Source: Aphrophora alni
Taxonomy: Eukaryota; Arthropoda; Insecta; Hemiptera; Aphrophoridae
DNA: 64,000 bases
Reading direction: 5' to 3'
NCBI GenBank assembly: GCA_963513935.1
Contig: OY740776.1
Location: forward strand, 12,058,724-12,122,723
Part shown: one piece after another, positions 13,363 to 25,300 of the stretch
Numbering within the stretch: the first letter of the stretch is position 1
Layout of the letters: each line of letters begins with the position of its first letter
Position numbers and translations under genes: made by a program
Notes under the pieces: model-generated
What the model was told of the DNA's origin: nothing
Databases searched by the model: none
Seen by the model: only the letters and a program-made list of their open reading frames with translations

Positions 13363-13905
13363 GGGAAGACGGGTAATCATAACTTCCTCCTGACGACTGG
13401 CACGATCTTGTAGGTTAGGTTAGGTCGAGTGATAGTGGAGAAATCATAACTTACACCTGACGACTGGCACGATCTTGTAGGTTAGGTTAGGTTAAGTGAT
13501 CGTGGAGTAATCATAACTTCCTCCTGACGACTGGCACGATCTTTTAGGTTAGGTTAGGTCAGGTCAAGTGATCGTGGAGTAATCATAACTTCCACCTGAC
13601 GACTGGCACTATCTTGTAGGTTAGGTTAGGTTAGGTCAAGTGATCGTTGAGTAATCACAACTTCCACCTGACGACTGGCACGATCTTATAAGTTAGGTTA
13701 GGTTAGTTCAAGTGATCGTGGAGTAATCACAACTTCCACCTGACGACTGGCACGATCTTGTAGGTAAGGTTAGGTTAGGTCAAGTAATCGTGGAGTAATT
13801 ACAACTTCCACCTGACGACTGGTACGATCTTGTAGGTTAGGTTAGGTTAGGTCAAGTGATCTTGGAGTATACCTAACTTCCTTCTGATGACTCCACGATC
13901 CGGTA
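13363..13905. repeat. 67-73-bp tandem array containing GGTTAGGTTAGG
   Basis: Eight copies are marked by TGACGACTGG (13391, 13458, 13524, 13597, 13669, 13741, 13813 and a diverged one at 13885). Each unit has a TTAGG core of two to four repeats, then TCAAGTGATCGTGGAGTAAT. Length differences between units come mostly from the number of TTAGG repeats. The context argues for an interstitial array, not a chromosome end. Confidence 0.93.
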
Positions 13906-14266
13906 GTATCTATTTCTTTTAGTATATGATTTATTTACAGCTACCTATTCTTCAAACTTGGTTGGATACATGGTTTTATGTATGTAGTGTGTGTTAAAAT
14001 TCGTGTTTTATTGTAAACTAAGATAATGGTATAGGTTAGGTTACGATAACACCAAATGTTATGGAATGTTAGATTACTGAAACATTTTTGTAAGTCTTCA
14101 AGAAAGGATGTAGGTCAGTGTGGAATAACATGAATAATTTAAGACTTCCTGTTCCTGTTTACTAGGGAAGGAAAGCAAGATGGCCGGTGTAAACTTCCGC
14201 CCTGACCTACAGATTTTCAAATCAGTTGAGAATAACTTTGAAAACATTGTACTTATAATCTGTATA

Positions 14267-14773
14267 CAGTAACTTTGCGCCTGGACCCGGACCGTCCCCC
14301 CTCGCTCCCTTCCTCACCCAGCTGTATCCGTTATGAGTCACCTACTAGCGTTAACACTGCACTGTTTAACTTTTTTATGGGAGACACAATTTTAATTTTT
14401 TTTCAGCATTGTTATAATGTTTAGGAAAATATAAGCAAATTGATACCAAACACGACACAAATGTATGTAAATAGTACGTAAACATGTAAATAATAAGTAT
14501 GTGATTATGCAAAAAGTAGCTGTGTAAAGAGCTTTCTACTGGCGGCTTTTACAAACGGAATAGTGTCGTGTTTGGTATCAATTTGCTTATATTTTCCTAA
14601 ACATTTTAACTATGCTGAAAAATTTTTAAAATTGTGTCTCCCATAAAAAAGTTAAACAGTACAGTGTTAACGTCAGTAGGTGACTCATTACTGAAACAGC
14701 TGTTTGAGGAAAGGAGCGGGGGGACGGTTCCGGCCGCTCGCAGGTAGCCAAGGGTTCAGACGCCAAGATACTG
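14267..14773. mobile_element. Long-TIR element (507 bp), probably Tc1/mariner-like
   Basis: Two arms of about 200 bp are inverted copies: left roughly 14267-14455, right roughly 14570-14773. Shared landmarks are CAGTA.CTT.GCG.CTG at the tips, CTGTTTAACTTTTTTATGGG, and GATACCAAACACGACAC at the inner ends. The tips are bordered by TATA (14263-14266 and 14774-14777), consistent with a TA duplication. The loop of about 110 bp has no coding capacity. The right border was later hit by hAT MITE copy B. Confidence 0.85.
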
Positions 14774-14778
14774 TATAC

Positions 14779-15190
14779 CAATGACTACATAAATACTATA
14801 AGACACGACATAGGATAGGGAAATAGTCTACGCTTTACGGGTGCTGTTCGTCACAAGTTTGACACACAGCTATCAGAAAGCGCTAGCAGCAGGTGCTTGA
14901 CTGTACGCATCCCACTTGGTTGAGACTGTACAACTGTTGACACAGCATAGTCAGTGTTGTCAGTACGTGCGCTGAGATAAGCGATTCTCGACCTTCCCTC
15001 GCATCTCTGGTCCCTTATGTGGCATCAGTGCGCAACTGAAACATTGTTTGACCGTAGAGCCACCTAGCGCCAGTCACATCAACTTCAGATTCTCTAGCAG
15101 AGCGACCTAGCGGGTATTGGTCAACTCAAGAATAAGCGTAGAATATTTAACATGGCCATGTCGTATCTTATAGTATTTATGTAGTCATTG
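14779..15190 (-). mobile_element. hAT-type MITE, copy B (412 bp)
   Basis: Same family as 2627-3051 but reversed. The ends CAATGACTACATAAATACTA and the complement are intact. A perfect 8-bp duplication CTGTATAC (14771-14778 and 15191-15198) is the hAT signature length. Removing it restores CTGTATACAG beside the long-TIR element, so this insertion is younger than that element. No transposase is encoded. Confidence 0.93.
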
Positions 15191-15198
15191 CTGTATAC

Positions 15199-15497
15199 AG
15201 ACTATAGGAATGTGTCGGTATATTAAACATATTGTAGTACGATTTGATTTATTTTAGTCAATCCTTTCTCTACTTACGAACAACGTAATGGAGGATTTCG
15301 TGACACTACAGCCGCCACGAAGGTGACATTGAAACCCAAAACAATCAAAGGTGGATTAACCCATGACCCCCCCCCAGAACATGTTTCGAGTCTTCATTCA
15401 TATTCGTAAATAAACAAGGGTATCACGAAAAAGGTGGACTGGCTATTAATTTTCGAATTATATACATCAAAACGATAAAAATAGTCAAATAAACATA
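15199..15497. other. non-coding spacer
   Basis: Nothing recognised except a C9 run near 15367. Confidence 0.5.
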
Positions 15498-15887
15498 TAG
15501 TCGAATTTCGCTTCATTATCCATTTATTCGCCATTTTGTTCTTTTACAAAAAAAAGGCATTATAACTCCAGTAACATATTGAGTTCAGATTTATTACAAG
15601 CATTTTATACGTTACGTTTTACAAGTGTACCGAACACAAATACTTTATTTTTATAATTGTCAAAATAGCGGCCATAATATTTTCTAAACTTAACAATTTT
15701 TGAGATATTCAATGTTAAAAGTTTTAAACGGCCGCCATTTTCAAAATTATAAAAATAAAGTCTTCGTTTTATGTACACTTGTAAAACGTAACAAACAAAA
15801 TGCTTATACCAAATTTGAACTCAATATTTCTGGAGTTGTTTCTTGGTGAAAGAACAAAATGGCGGATAATGAAACGGAATTCGACTA
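15498..15887. mobile_element. Foldback (hairpin) MITE, 390 bp
   Basis: Arms of about 180 bp pair end to end: TAGTCGAATTTCGCTTCATT at the left, AATGAAACGGAATTCGACTA at the right. Further in, GCCATTTTGTTCTTT pairs with AAAGAACAAAATGGC and TTTTACAAGTGTAC with GTACACTTGTAAAA. The centre near 15680-15710 is unpaired. Both tips are bordered by TA (15496-15497 and 15888-15889). No coding capacity. Confidence 0.85.
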
Positions 15888-15889
15888 TA

Positions 15890-16344
15890 AGTTATTTGTA
15901 AATTTGAGCTGGTTTTTAAACCAATCCAAACATTAACTAAAAGCGGAAAGACTATACTGACGAGTATAACCTAACCTTCCAGTTCAGTTCAAATCCATTG
16001 AACTGTTGGATGTCATAAATCATATCACTCTCCCAGTGTATTGTACAATGTGACATACTGTACAATACTAGACCGCGTCTCCGTGACTTTAATTTGGCTA
16101 ATTATTAACTCAATGCTCAAATTACAACGTTCAGGATGTGTAAACTTTGTCGGTTTAATTACGAACAATTTTAGACAACAATATACAGGGTTATCGAAAT
16201 TTGTGTCCGTGCGATTTAGAGGTAAATTAGCTAAGCTAAAGGGTGAGGTAGATTATTAATTTTTACACCTAACCTAACCCCACCCTCAGTGGTTGCTCTG
16301 CAATTCGCTTAGGTTCGCACGAGTAAAAGTAATCTTGAGGGAGC
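15890..16344. other. non-coding stretch
   Basis: No gene recognised. An open frame at 16041-16259 has no recognisable domain and overlaps a TACAGGGTTATCGAAAT motif of transposon-end type. Confidence 0.45.
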
Positions 16345-16460
16345 CTAACTGGATCTCCAACTTTACCCATGTAGTTTGGGTTAACTCTCTTTCATCTTTC
16401 CGAACTGTTCTCTCGTGACCTCTTCTTGATCTTTTCTGACCCCGACAGACTGAGAGGGCA
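16345..16460 (+). mobile_element. SINE-like repeat, partial forward copy
   Basis: It contains CATGTAGTTTGGGTTAACTC, CTTTCATCTTTCC, CTCGTGACCTCTTCTTGATC and CTGACCCCGACAGACT, the middle blocks of the dispersed family, without a clear head or A-rich end. Confidence 0.55.
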
Positions 16461-16859
16461 AGGAGTCTCACCTATAAAAAGGAACATACCAGGAGTGACA
16501 GTCGTTATCGTGGCAGTGATTCTCTCTTAAATTATCAGCGTACAAAACGTTCTTATCGTAACCCCAGAAGAAAACCTCCATAGGTGTCGGACCGCAGCTT
16601 CGTGGCCACTTAACAGAACTTTTCCTTCCAATCTACCAGCCAGGAAACCTGTCACTGAGAGCTTCTCGTAATCGAGGCTGTACAGTAATGAGTTAGCGCT
16701 CCCTCTTTCCTTTTCTCCACCTACGTAATCAACATGTGGGAAAACAAAGTTCGAACTAGTTAAGTATTGTGTATTAGGGATTACCATTGCACTACGACCA
16801 AATAGATCTACTATTATTCCTGAAGTAATCGGTTACAACATCCTTTCCAATCCTGTAGC

Positions 16860-17330
16860 TACCAAAAATTGTATAATTTAAAGAGGATTTAGAGAGGGTA
16901 GATCTTCCACTTCTAATTGGTATCTTCCCAAAGTTCTTGCTTTGTTAATAGCTACAGTCAATTAGCAGATGACAGAGGTTTCCTCACAGTAACTAAAGGT
17001 AGTATCATCAGTTTACCAAGTTTCCTGAGATGTCCTCTGAGTGTAGTCCCAGTAAGAAAGCTCGAAGTCCTAGAATATTCTCGCATAGTCCTGGAACTCC
17101 TACGATCGTAATTCCCAAGAATCTCCTTAGCTTGCTCAATTCTTGTTTCCTTCCAGAGTTGCGATCTACTGGCTTCTTCACATCTCCTGAGTCTCATCTT
17201 GACGTTGTTTTCTCCAAGTCCACGCGGTTCTGATCCTATGAATTGAGTGGGTGGGAGTCTTCGCAAGTTCAAGTAAGTGAAACCTCTTGTCGTCTTTTTT
17301 ATAAAAGGGTCAACAACTCGAATCACGCAT
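16860..17330 (-). pseudogene. LINE ORF2 C-terminal relic (post-RNase H region)
   Basis: On the minus strand, translation gives TQFIGSEPRGLGENNVKMRL, then W/K-rich helices ending AKEILGN, then SRTSSFLTGTTLRGHLRKLG. These match the usual order in RNase H-bearing LINEs: 'FxGPEP', a charged helix, 'LTGHC.LR.HL..LG'. A frame change follows and CEETSVIC plus NKARTLGRYQLEVEDL continue the zinc-finger and terminal region. The GHC histidine/cysteine positions are lost and stops interrupt the frame, so it is an inactive fragment. The sequence from 16460 to 16860 may be its 3' UTR or unrelated DNA; I recognise nothing in it. Confidence 0.7.
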
Positions 17331-17519
17331 TATTCCACTCACATGTTTATTACAGGAAAACTAAGAATATAGTGAAAAAAGGTATTGCTGAGCCCCACAC
17401 AGTCACCTATGTGGAAACTTGTTTCATCACTGAATTATTCTATTGAGGTACATTCATCATCTGAGAGGTGGTCGGAGGTATACGGGAAAACAGCCAAAAA
17501 AGAGCGAAGTAATGCTCTG

Positions 17520-18770
17520 GATATAAAATGAATTCTAACCACCCTTCTCTAAAAAATGGTATCCCAGTTGGGTTTTGGATAAAATAACTATTTCTTGTGA
17601 CTTGTTTTAAAATAGGGCTCACTTTATCAGCTACTTTGTACTTTTTTAAATAAAAATTGATTTTATTATTGAAAATTTTCTAAATAGATATATTGTTTTA
17701 CACACTTTTAATCACAACTACATTATAAAACTTTTGTATATCGAGAACGAATTTTTGTTGTTTTTGTAGTGTTTTGGTTACTGCACATTTTTTTATTCCC
17801 GACATACTAACTCCAACATTTTTACGTCTACTATTTTGTTTAATACGTAGATGAATTCCAAGTACTTTTCTCTAAAAAATGTATAATACAAGTTGTTTTG
17901 GGTAAAATAAAAATTTTGTTGATTTTTCAAAACATGCCTAACTTTTTAGCTTTTGTACTTTAAAATATATATTGAAAATTGTCTACATTGATCAATTGAT
18001 AACACAGTTTTATTTGGAACTATATTACAAAAAACTTTGAAAAAATTTAAAAAATGTATATATAAGCGTTTTTGAGGCGCTTTTCCTTTGTTTATTACAC
18101 ATTTTTATATTCCAGACAATCCCACTCAAACTTTTTTTAATTTAACAATTTTTTATTACGTAGATCCATTCTATGCACTTTTCTCTAAAAAATAATAAAT
18201 TACAAGTTGTGTTTTGGATCAAATAAATATTTTTGGTGATTTTTCAAAATACACCTAACTTTTCAGCTACACTGTACTTTTTTTAAAAATTGTTTATACA
18301 CTTTTATACCGCCAATCCCTATTACAAAACTTTTGTACATCTTGAAAAAATAAGAAATGCACCTTTCTCTAAAAAATGGTATATTACAAGTTGGGTTTAT
18401 GTTAAAATAACTATTTTTGGTGATTTTTTTCAAAACTTTGAGCTATTTTGTACTTAAAAAAAAGACTTTTCTTTAACATTTTCTAGATTGATTAATTGTT
18501 TACACACTTTTATTCCCAACTATATTACAAAAATCTTTCTTTTTTTTTTAAATAAACAAAAATGTATATATAAGCGTTTTTATGGCGCTTTAGTTTAGGT
18601 TACTGCACATTTTTAGATTCCAGACATACCAATTAAAAAATTTATACATCTAACAATTTTTAATTACATAGATCTATGCACCTTTCTCTAAAAGAAAAAA
18701 GGTATATTATAAGTTTTGTTTTAAATAAAATAATTATTTTTAGTGAATATTTTATAAAAAGATTGGAAAA
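17520..18770. repeat. AT-rich ~315-bp degenerate tandem repeats
   Basis: TTTCTCTAAAAAA-type landmarks occur near 17545, 17868, 18180, 18363 and 18683, each followed by TATTACAAGTTG-like, AAATAA.TATTTTTGGTGATTTTT and TTTGTACTT blocks. Spacing is about 310-320 bp with one shortened unit of ~183 bp. No coding potential. Confidence 0.8.
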
Positions 18771-18999
18771 CGCACAAAAATGGGCCGTCTTCTGGTAATT
18801 CTACAGGGAAATTTAGGATTATACCAACGAAATTGTATCTTGTCCAAATTTGACGTTACACTGTAACTACTGTTAAATACACTACACCAAAACAAATTAA
18901 GTTAAGCAGAGTGACCATTACAGTACTGTTGCTGCAAGAATGAACGCGCAAGGAATTCAGAGAATTAGCAAATATTTTAGTCGATACTGAACATCTCAC

Positions 19000-19685
19000 G
19001 GTAATTTTATAGCAGAGCTGCCTCACTTCAAAATCAATTTTTATGGGTTTTATTCGTCAAATAAATGTTGGAAAAATATTTTACTATCGAAAAAAAGTGT
19101 CGGAAAGATGATTACATAATACAATAATACAATTACACAAGTAGTTTTTTAGTGAAAAAATTAACTCTGTGTTATCTTTCATACTCATGACATTCACTTC
19201 AATAAACGTACGGAAGGTTTGGCCAGGTTGCTATATATATATATATATATATAGCAACCTGGCCAAACCTTTCGTGACATATAATAATACAGCCCTACAT
19301 ATGCCTACACTGAAGCACATACGCAGACAATTGAACGTCAATGGAGGGAGGTGCGAGGAAATGTGCCGCGATATGGAAATTCAAAACAACATTTCCATGG
19401 CCATATAGCCGAATTTATGTTTAAGAGAAAGTACAATGAGTATAATACTCGTTTTCATCATTTATGGCGAATTACGAGTGAAATACATTTAAATTCAATA
19501 AATTCCTCTTCTACTGAATTTGCAGCAGAATTTGACTCTGATTAAGATTTTCTTGTGTAATTATATTATGTAATCATCTTTCCGACACTTTTTTTCGATA
19601 ATAAAATATTTTTCCAACATTTATTTGACGAAAAAAACCCATAAAAATTGATTTTGAAGTGAGGCAGCTCTGCTATATAATTACC
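19000..19685 (+). mobile_element. Merlin-type (ISXO2-like) DNA transposon derivative, 686 bp, 8-bp TSD
   Basis: Terminal inverted repeats of roughly 140 bp start GGTAATTTTATAGCAGAGCT at the left and GGTAATTATATAGCAGAGCT (complement strand) at the right. An exact 8-bp duplication CATCTCAC flanks it (18992-18999, 19686-19693). TIRs starting with GG and an 8-9-bp duplication are known for Merlin elements. The interior carries the end of a transposase (19288-19545) and, at 19215-19270, a near-perfect hairpin whose stem AAGGTTTGGCCAGGTTGCT flanks an AT run. The front of the transposase has been lost. Confidence 0.93.
19288..19545 (+). pseudogene. Merlin/ISXO2-like transposase, C-terminal third
   Basis: This frame is open from just after a TAA (19285-19287) to a TAA at 19543-19545. 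It encodes HTQTIERQWREVRGNVPR, then IAEFMFKRKYNEYNTRFHH and LWRITSEI. This is the conserved end of the IS1595/ISXO2-like transposase family: HT(Q/N)xIE, where the glutamate is the last catalytic acidic residue, followed by the AEF.(F/W)(K/R)R block. The two upstream catalytic aspartates are not present within the element, so it cannot be active alone. A shifted frame starting at 19169 is a shadow. Confidence 0.9.
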
Positions 19686-20209
19686 CATCTCACTACTACT
19701 CTAATTAATAACATTGACTCAATAGTTTGACACGATAAATACTCCGAAATGAGTTACAACTGCTAATTTGAATGCTTTTCTTAAACAAGATTTACACAAC
19801 CATTTATGAATGAGATTATTTAATATTATTAATTAAGTACCACTTTACAAATAATATTTAAACATAGCACTAAAGTGACTACAACCGGGTTGAGAGTGAC
19901 AAAAGATGCCCGGCGCAATGCGGCGACACAGCGATGAATCACAACCCAATGTTTATAAACAGTCTATCACTGGATTAAATAAAGATAGGTTGATTGCTCA
20001 TGGCATTTAGAAATGAAATCAAGGTCACAAAATTCTACGAAACATTACAATCTTCTACTACAGAATCAACACAACTTGAAAAGATGTATGGAGTAATGTA
20101 AAAACGGAAGAGGTGCCTTTAAAGTATTTTTTTTTTTTTTTTTTTTTATTCTAATATAAATATGTTTAAAGTTCCTCAGGGTGTTACTTATCAAAGCTAA
20201 ATAAGCACC

Positions 20210-20345
20210 CTTTTCAGTATTGGGTCCCTGTCATCTTTCCTATAAAATCTCCCTTGACCAACTTTTGTTCTTCTCCGACACTGACGACATTAAGGAGTAT
20301 TCGAGGACTACAGGTATATTTCATTTCCTTATCTTAGGTTAAGGT
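20210..20345 (+). mobile_element. SINE-like repeat, partial forward copy
   Basis: Blocks CTGTCATCTTTCCTATAAAA, CCCTTGACCAACTTTTGTTC, TCCGACACTGACGACATTAA and AGTATTCGAGGACT are in family order. Head and tail are truncated. Confidence 0.65.
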
Positions 20346-21667
20346 GACCGAAAGGTTTTTGCACTTAGACTTCAACAAATCCTACAGCAGTCAGTGTTAC
20401 ACCCAAAACACGATTACGTCATTGTGAGAAACCAAAGTGCCCTTTGTGTGTACATGCATTTCATCCTAATGATTGATTGAGACTAAAGCGTCCAAAATAG
20501 AAGTGGCCTAAACCACGCGCCAGCTGGGAACATATGTTGCAGATAACGATGCTATATCCTTTCCATTAGACTAGCTTACTTGAGATTGGATGTAGAAAAC
20601 TTTATTCTGAACTCATTTCGCAGCGGGTAGAATAATTGCGAACATCAACAGATGAACACCATTTTATTTTAAATGTATATAATAGTATACAGAGTGTTCG
20701 GATAATTACCGGATGGATTGTGAATAAATTGTACGAAATTTGTAATGATTTTAAGAAACTATACTAGGCTCGAAACTAATTTTGACGGTTTTTGAAGTCG
20801 AATAAATGGTGTCAAAAAAATTCTAAATTTAAACACTCGCTAAAATCCCCAAATTTAGAGGGAAATTAGTCCGAAAATTGATGAGAAATGATGTAACTGG
20901 GAAGTTTTTGTACATGCAAATGAGTGAGAAACCGAAAAAATTAGCAAAATCGAATTGGAGCTTCACTAGAAGCGCATTTTAGATGGATTTTGAGTGCATC
21001 GTCACACTATTTTTTAAATATGGGTCGTAGAAAAAAAACATTTTTAATGAAAATAGTCGGAAATGAAGGGACTTTTCAAATGGTAGAATATAGTAACATT
21101 AACAGTACTTCCTAACCTTTAAAAATTCGAATTTCTTGATTTAAGATTGCTTCACTAATAATTCAACAAATGGGGGTAAGAATCATCAGATATTCACGAA
21201 AATTGGACAAACTACAGTATCCTCAAGGTAAGAATGGGAATGTGTCTCGGGTGGAGAGAAAAATAGGGGGCCCTACACTTTGTTTGTTGCGTTTACTTTC
21301 AGCGGTACAACCCCAATAAAAAAATATAGACCTCGAATGCTTCTGTGTAAACGCGTACCCTACTTTCGTTTCTTTTATCGGTGTAAATAAGAATAAAACG
21401 TTTACAAAAGTCTGTCAAGAAGTTACAACTTTAGGAATTAAATGTAGCAAAGCAGTAATTTGTGTACCTAGTTTTCTTGGAATGGTTTGTACCGTCAAGT
21501 CAGGTTAGGGAAGCAAGTAGAAGGGAGGACACGCCTCTTACACCAGACACAATCCTAGTCTGAGGCTACTGTATGTGTCTTTACACTAGAAATCGATGGT
21601 TCAAATTTGCAAAAAAAACAATTTTAGATCTGTTCTTTCATAAGACCCTCAGCGGCGCACTGTAGTT

Positions 21668-21870
21668 GGTACAGGGATGGTAACCCCGAGGGGGTCTACA
21701 CCTTCTTTCATGTAATCTTCTATCACATCAGGTCCCCTTGAAGAAGTCTTTTACTCCTCCAACCTGACGCTATCAGAGTATTCAAATGCTAGGAATCTTT
21801 TATTTTATCTTCTTTGTTAGAAGGAGAAAATGAGCGAGAAGTTTTTCCCCTTTAAACAACAAGAAAACTA
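21668..21870 (+). mobile_element. SINE-like repeat, near full-length forward copy
   Basis: It runs from GGTACAGGGATGGTAACCCC through GGGTCTACACCTTCTTTCAT, CAACCTGACGCTATCAGAGT, TTTTATTTTATCTTC and ends CCTTTAAACAACAAGAAAAC. The family's typical head, CTAGCTGGATCTACACC, is shortened. Confidence 0.7.
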
Positions 21871-22442
21871 AATACAATGTTCTAGATCGAATGTGCGCCA
21901 CGCGGCCCACATAAGACCTCCGATCAGAGGGACCAGACGTCAGGCTTTAAGGAGAACATGTCCTCCTGTCCTCGCGGCTTTTGAAGTTATGTAAAATGTC
22001 CGGCTTTTTTTTCGAAAACCAGCAGTAATAATAATAAAAATAATGACATTAAACTTATCATTCTTTCTTGTGATAAAGAATTTTACAACCGCGGCGTCTT
22101 GACGCTCGTCTTCATGTTTCTGCGCCTGCGCTTCGTACCTTACCCCCACACCTGCACTGCACCGTGCCTCCCTCCAGCCCAGTCCCTCCAAAATTGTTTT
22201 GTTATTTTTAAGGTACAATTGGTATAATATTTAAGCAAGCAGAGTTAAATTTTCTTCTCATTACTTATAAGAATACTTAATAAATATGTATTTTTATTAC
22301 GTTTTGTATGAAAATACTAGGAATAAAAGTTTCTTTAAAATGTATAAAGTGTATTTAACATTGTCCTTTTTTTTTAGTCCAAGTGCCCTCCTTGTAAAAG
22401 TGTTCCTCTGGTCACTCTGCCTCCGATAGATAGATAAAACAA

Positions 22443-22841
22443 CAGTGATGTGGCGCTAATTCTTAGCAGCAACCCTACGTTAGCAGTAGCAGACCACTGG
22501 TAACGTCAATAAATAGCAGCTATACAATTAGCAGTGCATATAACAGCTGTTGGTAGTATCTTCAACTGAAGCTTTTCGACTGTTTTGACAGCTGATTCTG
22601 CTAACATTTAAAAGAAACAGGAATACGGATTTAGCAGTTAAATACAATGCTGAATGGAAACTGATTTAGCAGTCACTGGGTTTGTAGCTTAATGTTATTA
22701 ATATGGTTATGTTAGCTAATACACATTTTTTTTTTTTTAACAGAATATATTTTTAATCAAAACAAAAACAAACAAAACAAATTATTTGTTACAAAAAAGT
22801 ACAAACGAAATGATGGAAGGATATTCTTTGGGTTTCACAAA

Positions 22842-22887
<46 letters not shown>

Positions 22888-23119
22888 CACAAATGAAGTG
22901 AACAAAACTTAAATAAGTCTTTTGGCTCTTTTAAAAGCTCATAGACTTAACACTACGTTATATAAGAATTTTTTTGTACATAAACAAAAGATAATTACTA
23001 ACGATACTTTGCGTTCACTTAGCCTACAACAGTTAACAGTTAACAATTTTAGCTGCTAATATATATTAGCAATAGCAGCTTAAGCTGTTAATCACAATTA
23101 GCGCTTTTGTCCATCACTA
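22443..23119. mobile_element. hAT-type MITE with AT microsatellite, 677 bp
   Basis: The left end reads CAGTGATGTGGCGCTAATT. The right end, complemented, reads TAGTGATGGACAAAAGCGCT. CAGTGATG is a common hAT terminus. Flanks TAAAACAA (22435-22442) and TAAAACCA (23120-23127) are an 8-bp duplication with one mismatch. Repeated TTAGCAG motifs lie inside both ends, and a (TA)n tract fills about 22846-22886. There is no transposase. It is diverged, so probably older than the CAATG-ended MITEs. Confidence 0.75.
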
Positions 23120-23600
23120 TAAAACCATTTGTTATTTAACCTTACACTTCATCAAGGTTTCACGCTTTTCCCACCATGATATCATGAACGCACTGTAGCT
23201 AATAAGTAACACAGTAACCCATTACAGGGAGAACAGCCTTCTTATATTCATTTAGTAATAAACTCTCAACTCCCCTCCTACTGTAAACTGGGTAAATTGA
23301 TCACGTAAACACATTGCCGACTTCTCCGACAACCCAATAACACTTCACACAGTTATTTACACCATATGGAACTTATATATTACATGTAAACATCGGTGCT
23401 GGTGTTGAGAACAAGGCGAAGCCTTCTTAATTCCACTTTTAGTGGTGAAGGACAAGATCAACAAGGCGGTGTATCTAGGCTACCTGTTGTCACATCGGAG
23501 ACTGATTTGAATCCAATAACAGAAACACGCGGTTGATTTCTTTGCGTATCCGATAATTCGCCGAGTCGAAATGGTCTAATTCGGAGTCATTGTGCAAAAA
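23120..23600. other. non-coding stretch
   Basis: No gene or known repeat seen. Confidence 0.5.
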
Positions 23601-23604
23601 TATG

Positions 23605-25300
23605 CACAAACTTTCTCACTTGGCTATCTCCAAAACGAAACAAAAGTAATCGTAAAAATGTCACTTCGGTTGTCATAAAAAAAAAATAATTAGCCATGTC
23701 TTTGGAAAAAAATAATTTTAAACAAGTAAAGGTCTGAACTTGCTCGTTTCTGCCATACAAACATCCTCAGTGAAAATAGTAATTGTTTACTGAGCTTTTA
23801 ACGATGGCCGATAGTATTTTGTTTTTTGCCAAATATTTCCGAATCGTAATATTTGTTCACATGCAATTTTTCAGACGGATTTGAAAAAAATAGTTAAATT
23901 TTTTTATATAAATTTAAAAAATCCGACTTTTTAAACAACACAATGACCTATTCTTTGGTTTTACTGATAACTCGCCAACTAGTGTTAGTGGAGATATGGC
24001 AACAATGCATTTTATTTGAGTTCATAGGGGCTACGTTTCAACGAAATTTGATTAAAATTGTTATAGCAGATTTTGAGATATTACGTCTTTCTTAAACAAA
24101 CTCTTGGTCGTTTTTGTGTGTGTTTTTACTGATAACGCAGGAATTAGTGTTTATGAAAAGATGTCGAAAAAATAAGTCTTACAAGAATACGGAGAAGCTA
24201 CGTTTAAAAGAAATTTAATTTAAATCGTTACAGCCGATTTTTAGAAATTACGTCTTTCTTAAACAAACTCTTGGTCGTTTTTGTGTGTTTTTACTGATAA
24301 CGCAGGAATTAGTGTTTATGAAAAGATGTCGAACAATAAGTCTTACAAGAATACGGAGGAGCTACGTTTAAAAGAAATTTGATTAAAATCGTTACAGCCG
24401 ATTTTGAGAAATTACGTCTTTCTTAAACAAACTCTTGGTTGTTTTTGTGTGTTTTTTTGATGACGCAGGAATTAGTGTTTATGAAAAGATGTCGAACAAT
24501 AAGTCTTACAAGAATACTGAGGTGCTACGTTTAAAAGAAATTTGATTAAAATCGTTACAACAGATTTTGAGATATTACGTCTTTCTTAAACAAACTCTTG
24601 GTCGTTTTTATGTGTGTTTTTACTGATAACGCAGGAATTAGTGTTTATGAAAAGATGTCGAACAATAAGTCTTACAAGAATACGGAGGAGCTACGTTTAA
24701 AAGAAATTTGATTAAAATCGTTACAGCCGATTTTTCAAAAATTACGTCTTTCTTAAACAAACTCTTGGTCGTTTTGTGTGTGTTTTTACTGATAACTCAG
24801 GAATTAGTGTTTATGAAAAGATGTCGAACAATAAGTCTTACAAGAATACGGAGGAGCTACGTTTAAAAGAAATTTGATTAAAATCGTTACAGCCGATTTT
24901 GAGATATTACGTCTTTCTTAAACAAACCTATGGACGATTTTTTGGCGACTAATACGTTTTATTTGAGCAAATAGGAGCAACCTTCCAACGAAATTTGATT
25001 AAAAACGTTATAGCAGATTTTGAGAAATTACGTCTTTTATAAATAATAGTTTTTTACAGATAACTCAAGCACCGTAATTTTTTGACCTTACGCTAAATCG
25101 TAATTATAAAAATATATCTTTTCAGAAAAGAAAGGGGAAAAAAAAAAAAAAAATGAAACCTGACCGTTGCCATTAAAAAGTCGATTTAGATCAAATGCAG
25201 AGGACGCGCGGAAGCTGGTTTAGGTAATTTTAAAACACATAAATTTCTTAAAAAACGCCTTCGATTTAACTTTGTGGATAAGTGAGTGAGAAAGTTTATA
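23605..25300. mobile_element. Candidate element bounded by inverted AAACTTTCTCACTT
   Basis: GCACAAACTTTCTCACTT near 23609 and the inverted AAGTGAGTGAGAAAGTTTA near 25278 face each other around a tandem array. The same left-end sequence recurs at about 34940 and an inverted one at about 40831, each next to related AT-rich DNA. No duplication was found, so the borders are tentative. Confidence 0.45.
23930..25045. repeat. ~165-bp tandem array (~7 copies)
   Basis: Landmark TTACGTCTTTCTTAAACAAA occurs near 24082, 24248, 24411, 24576, 24743 and 24908, a period of 162-167 bp. Units include GATAACGCAGGAATTAGTGT, AAAAGATGTCGAACAATAAG and AAAATCGTTACAGCCGATTT. Single diverged copies of the same module appear near 35050-35260 and 44600-44800, so the array amplifies a dispersed sequence. 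Confidence 0.93.

Larger units (their letters stand above)
19694..22434. other. Repeat-derived non-coding stretch
   Basis: No gene recognised. It contains SINE-like copies (listed separately), a T-run at about 20128-20147, and a lone element end TACAGAGTGTTCGGATAATT near 20689. The open frame at 21940-22218 (minus) has no recognisable domain. Confidence 0.5.

Noticed and set aside
13363..13905. Possible telomere (TTAGG)
   Set aside because: Only two to four TTAGG repeats per unit, embedded in a longer unit and flanked by unique DNA on both sides.
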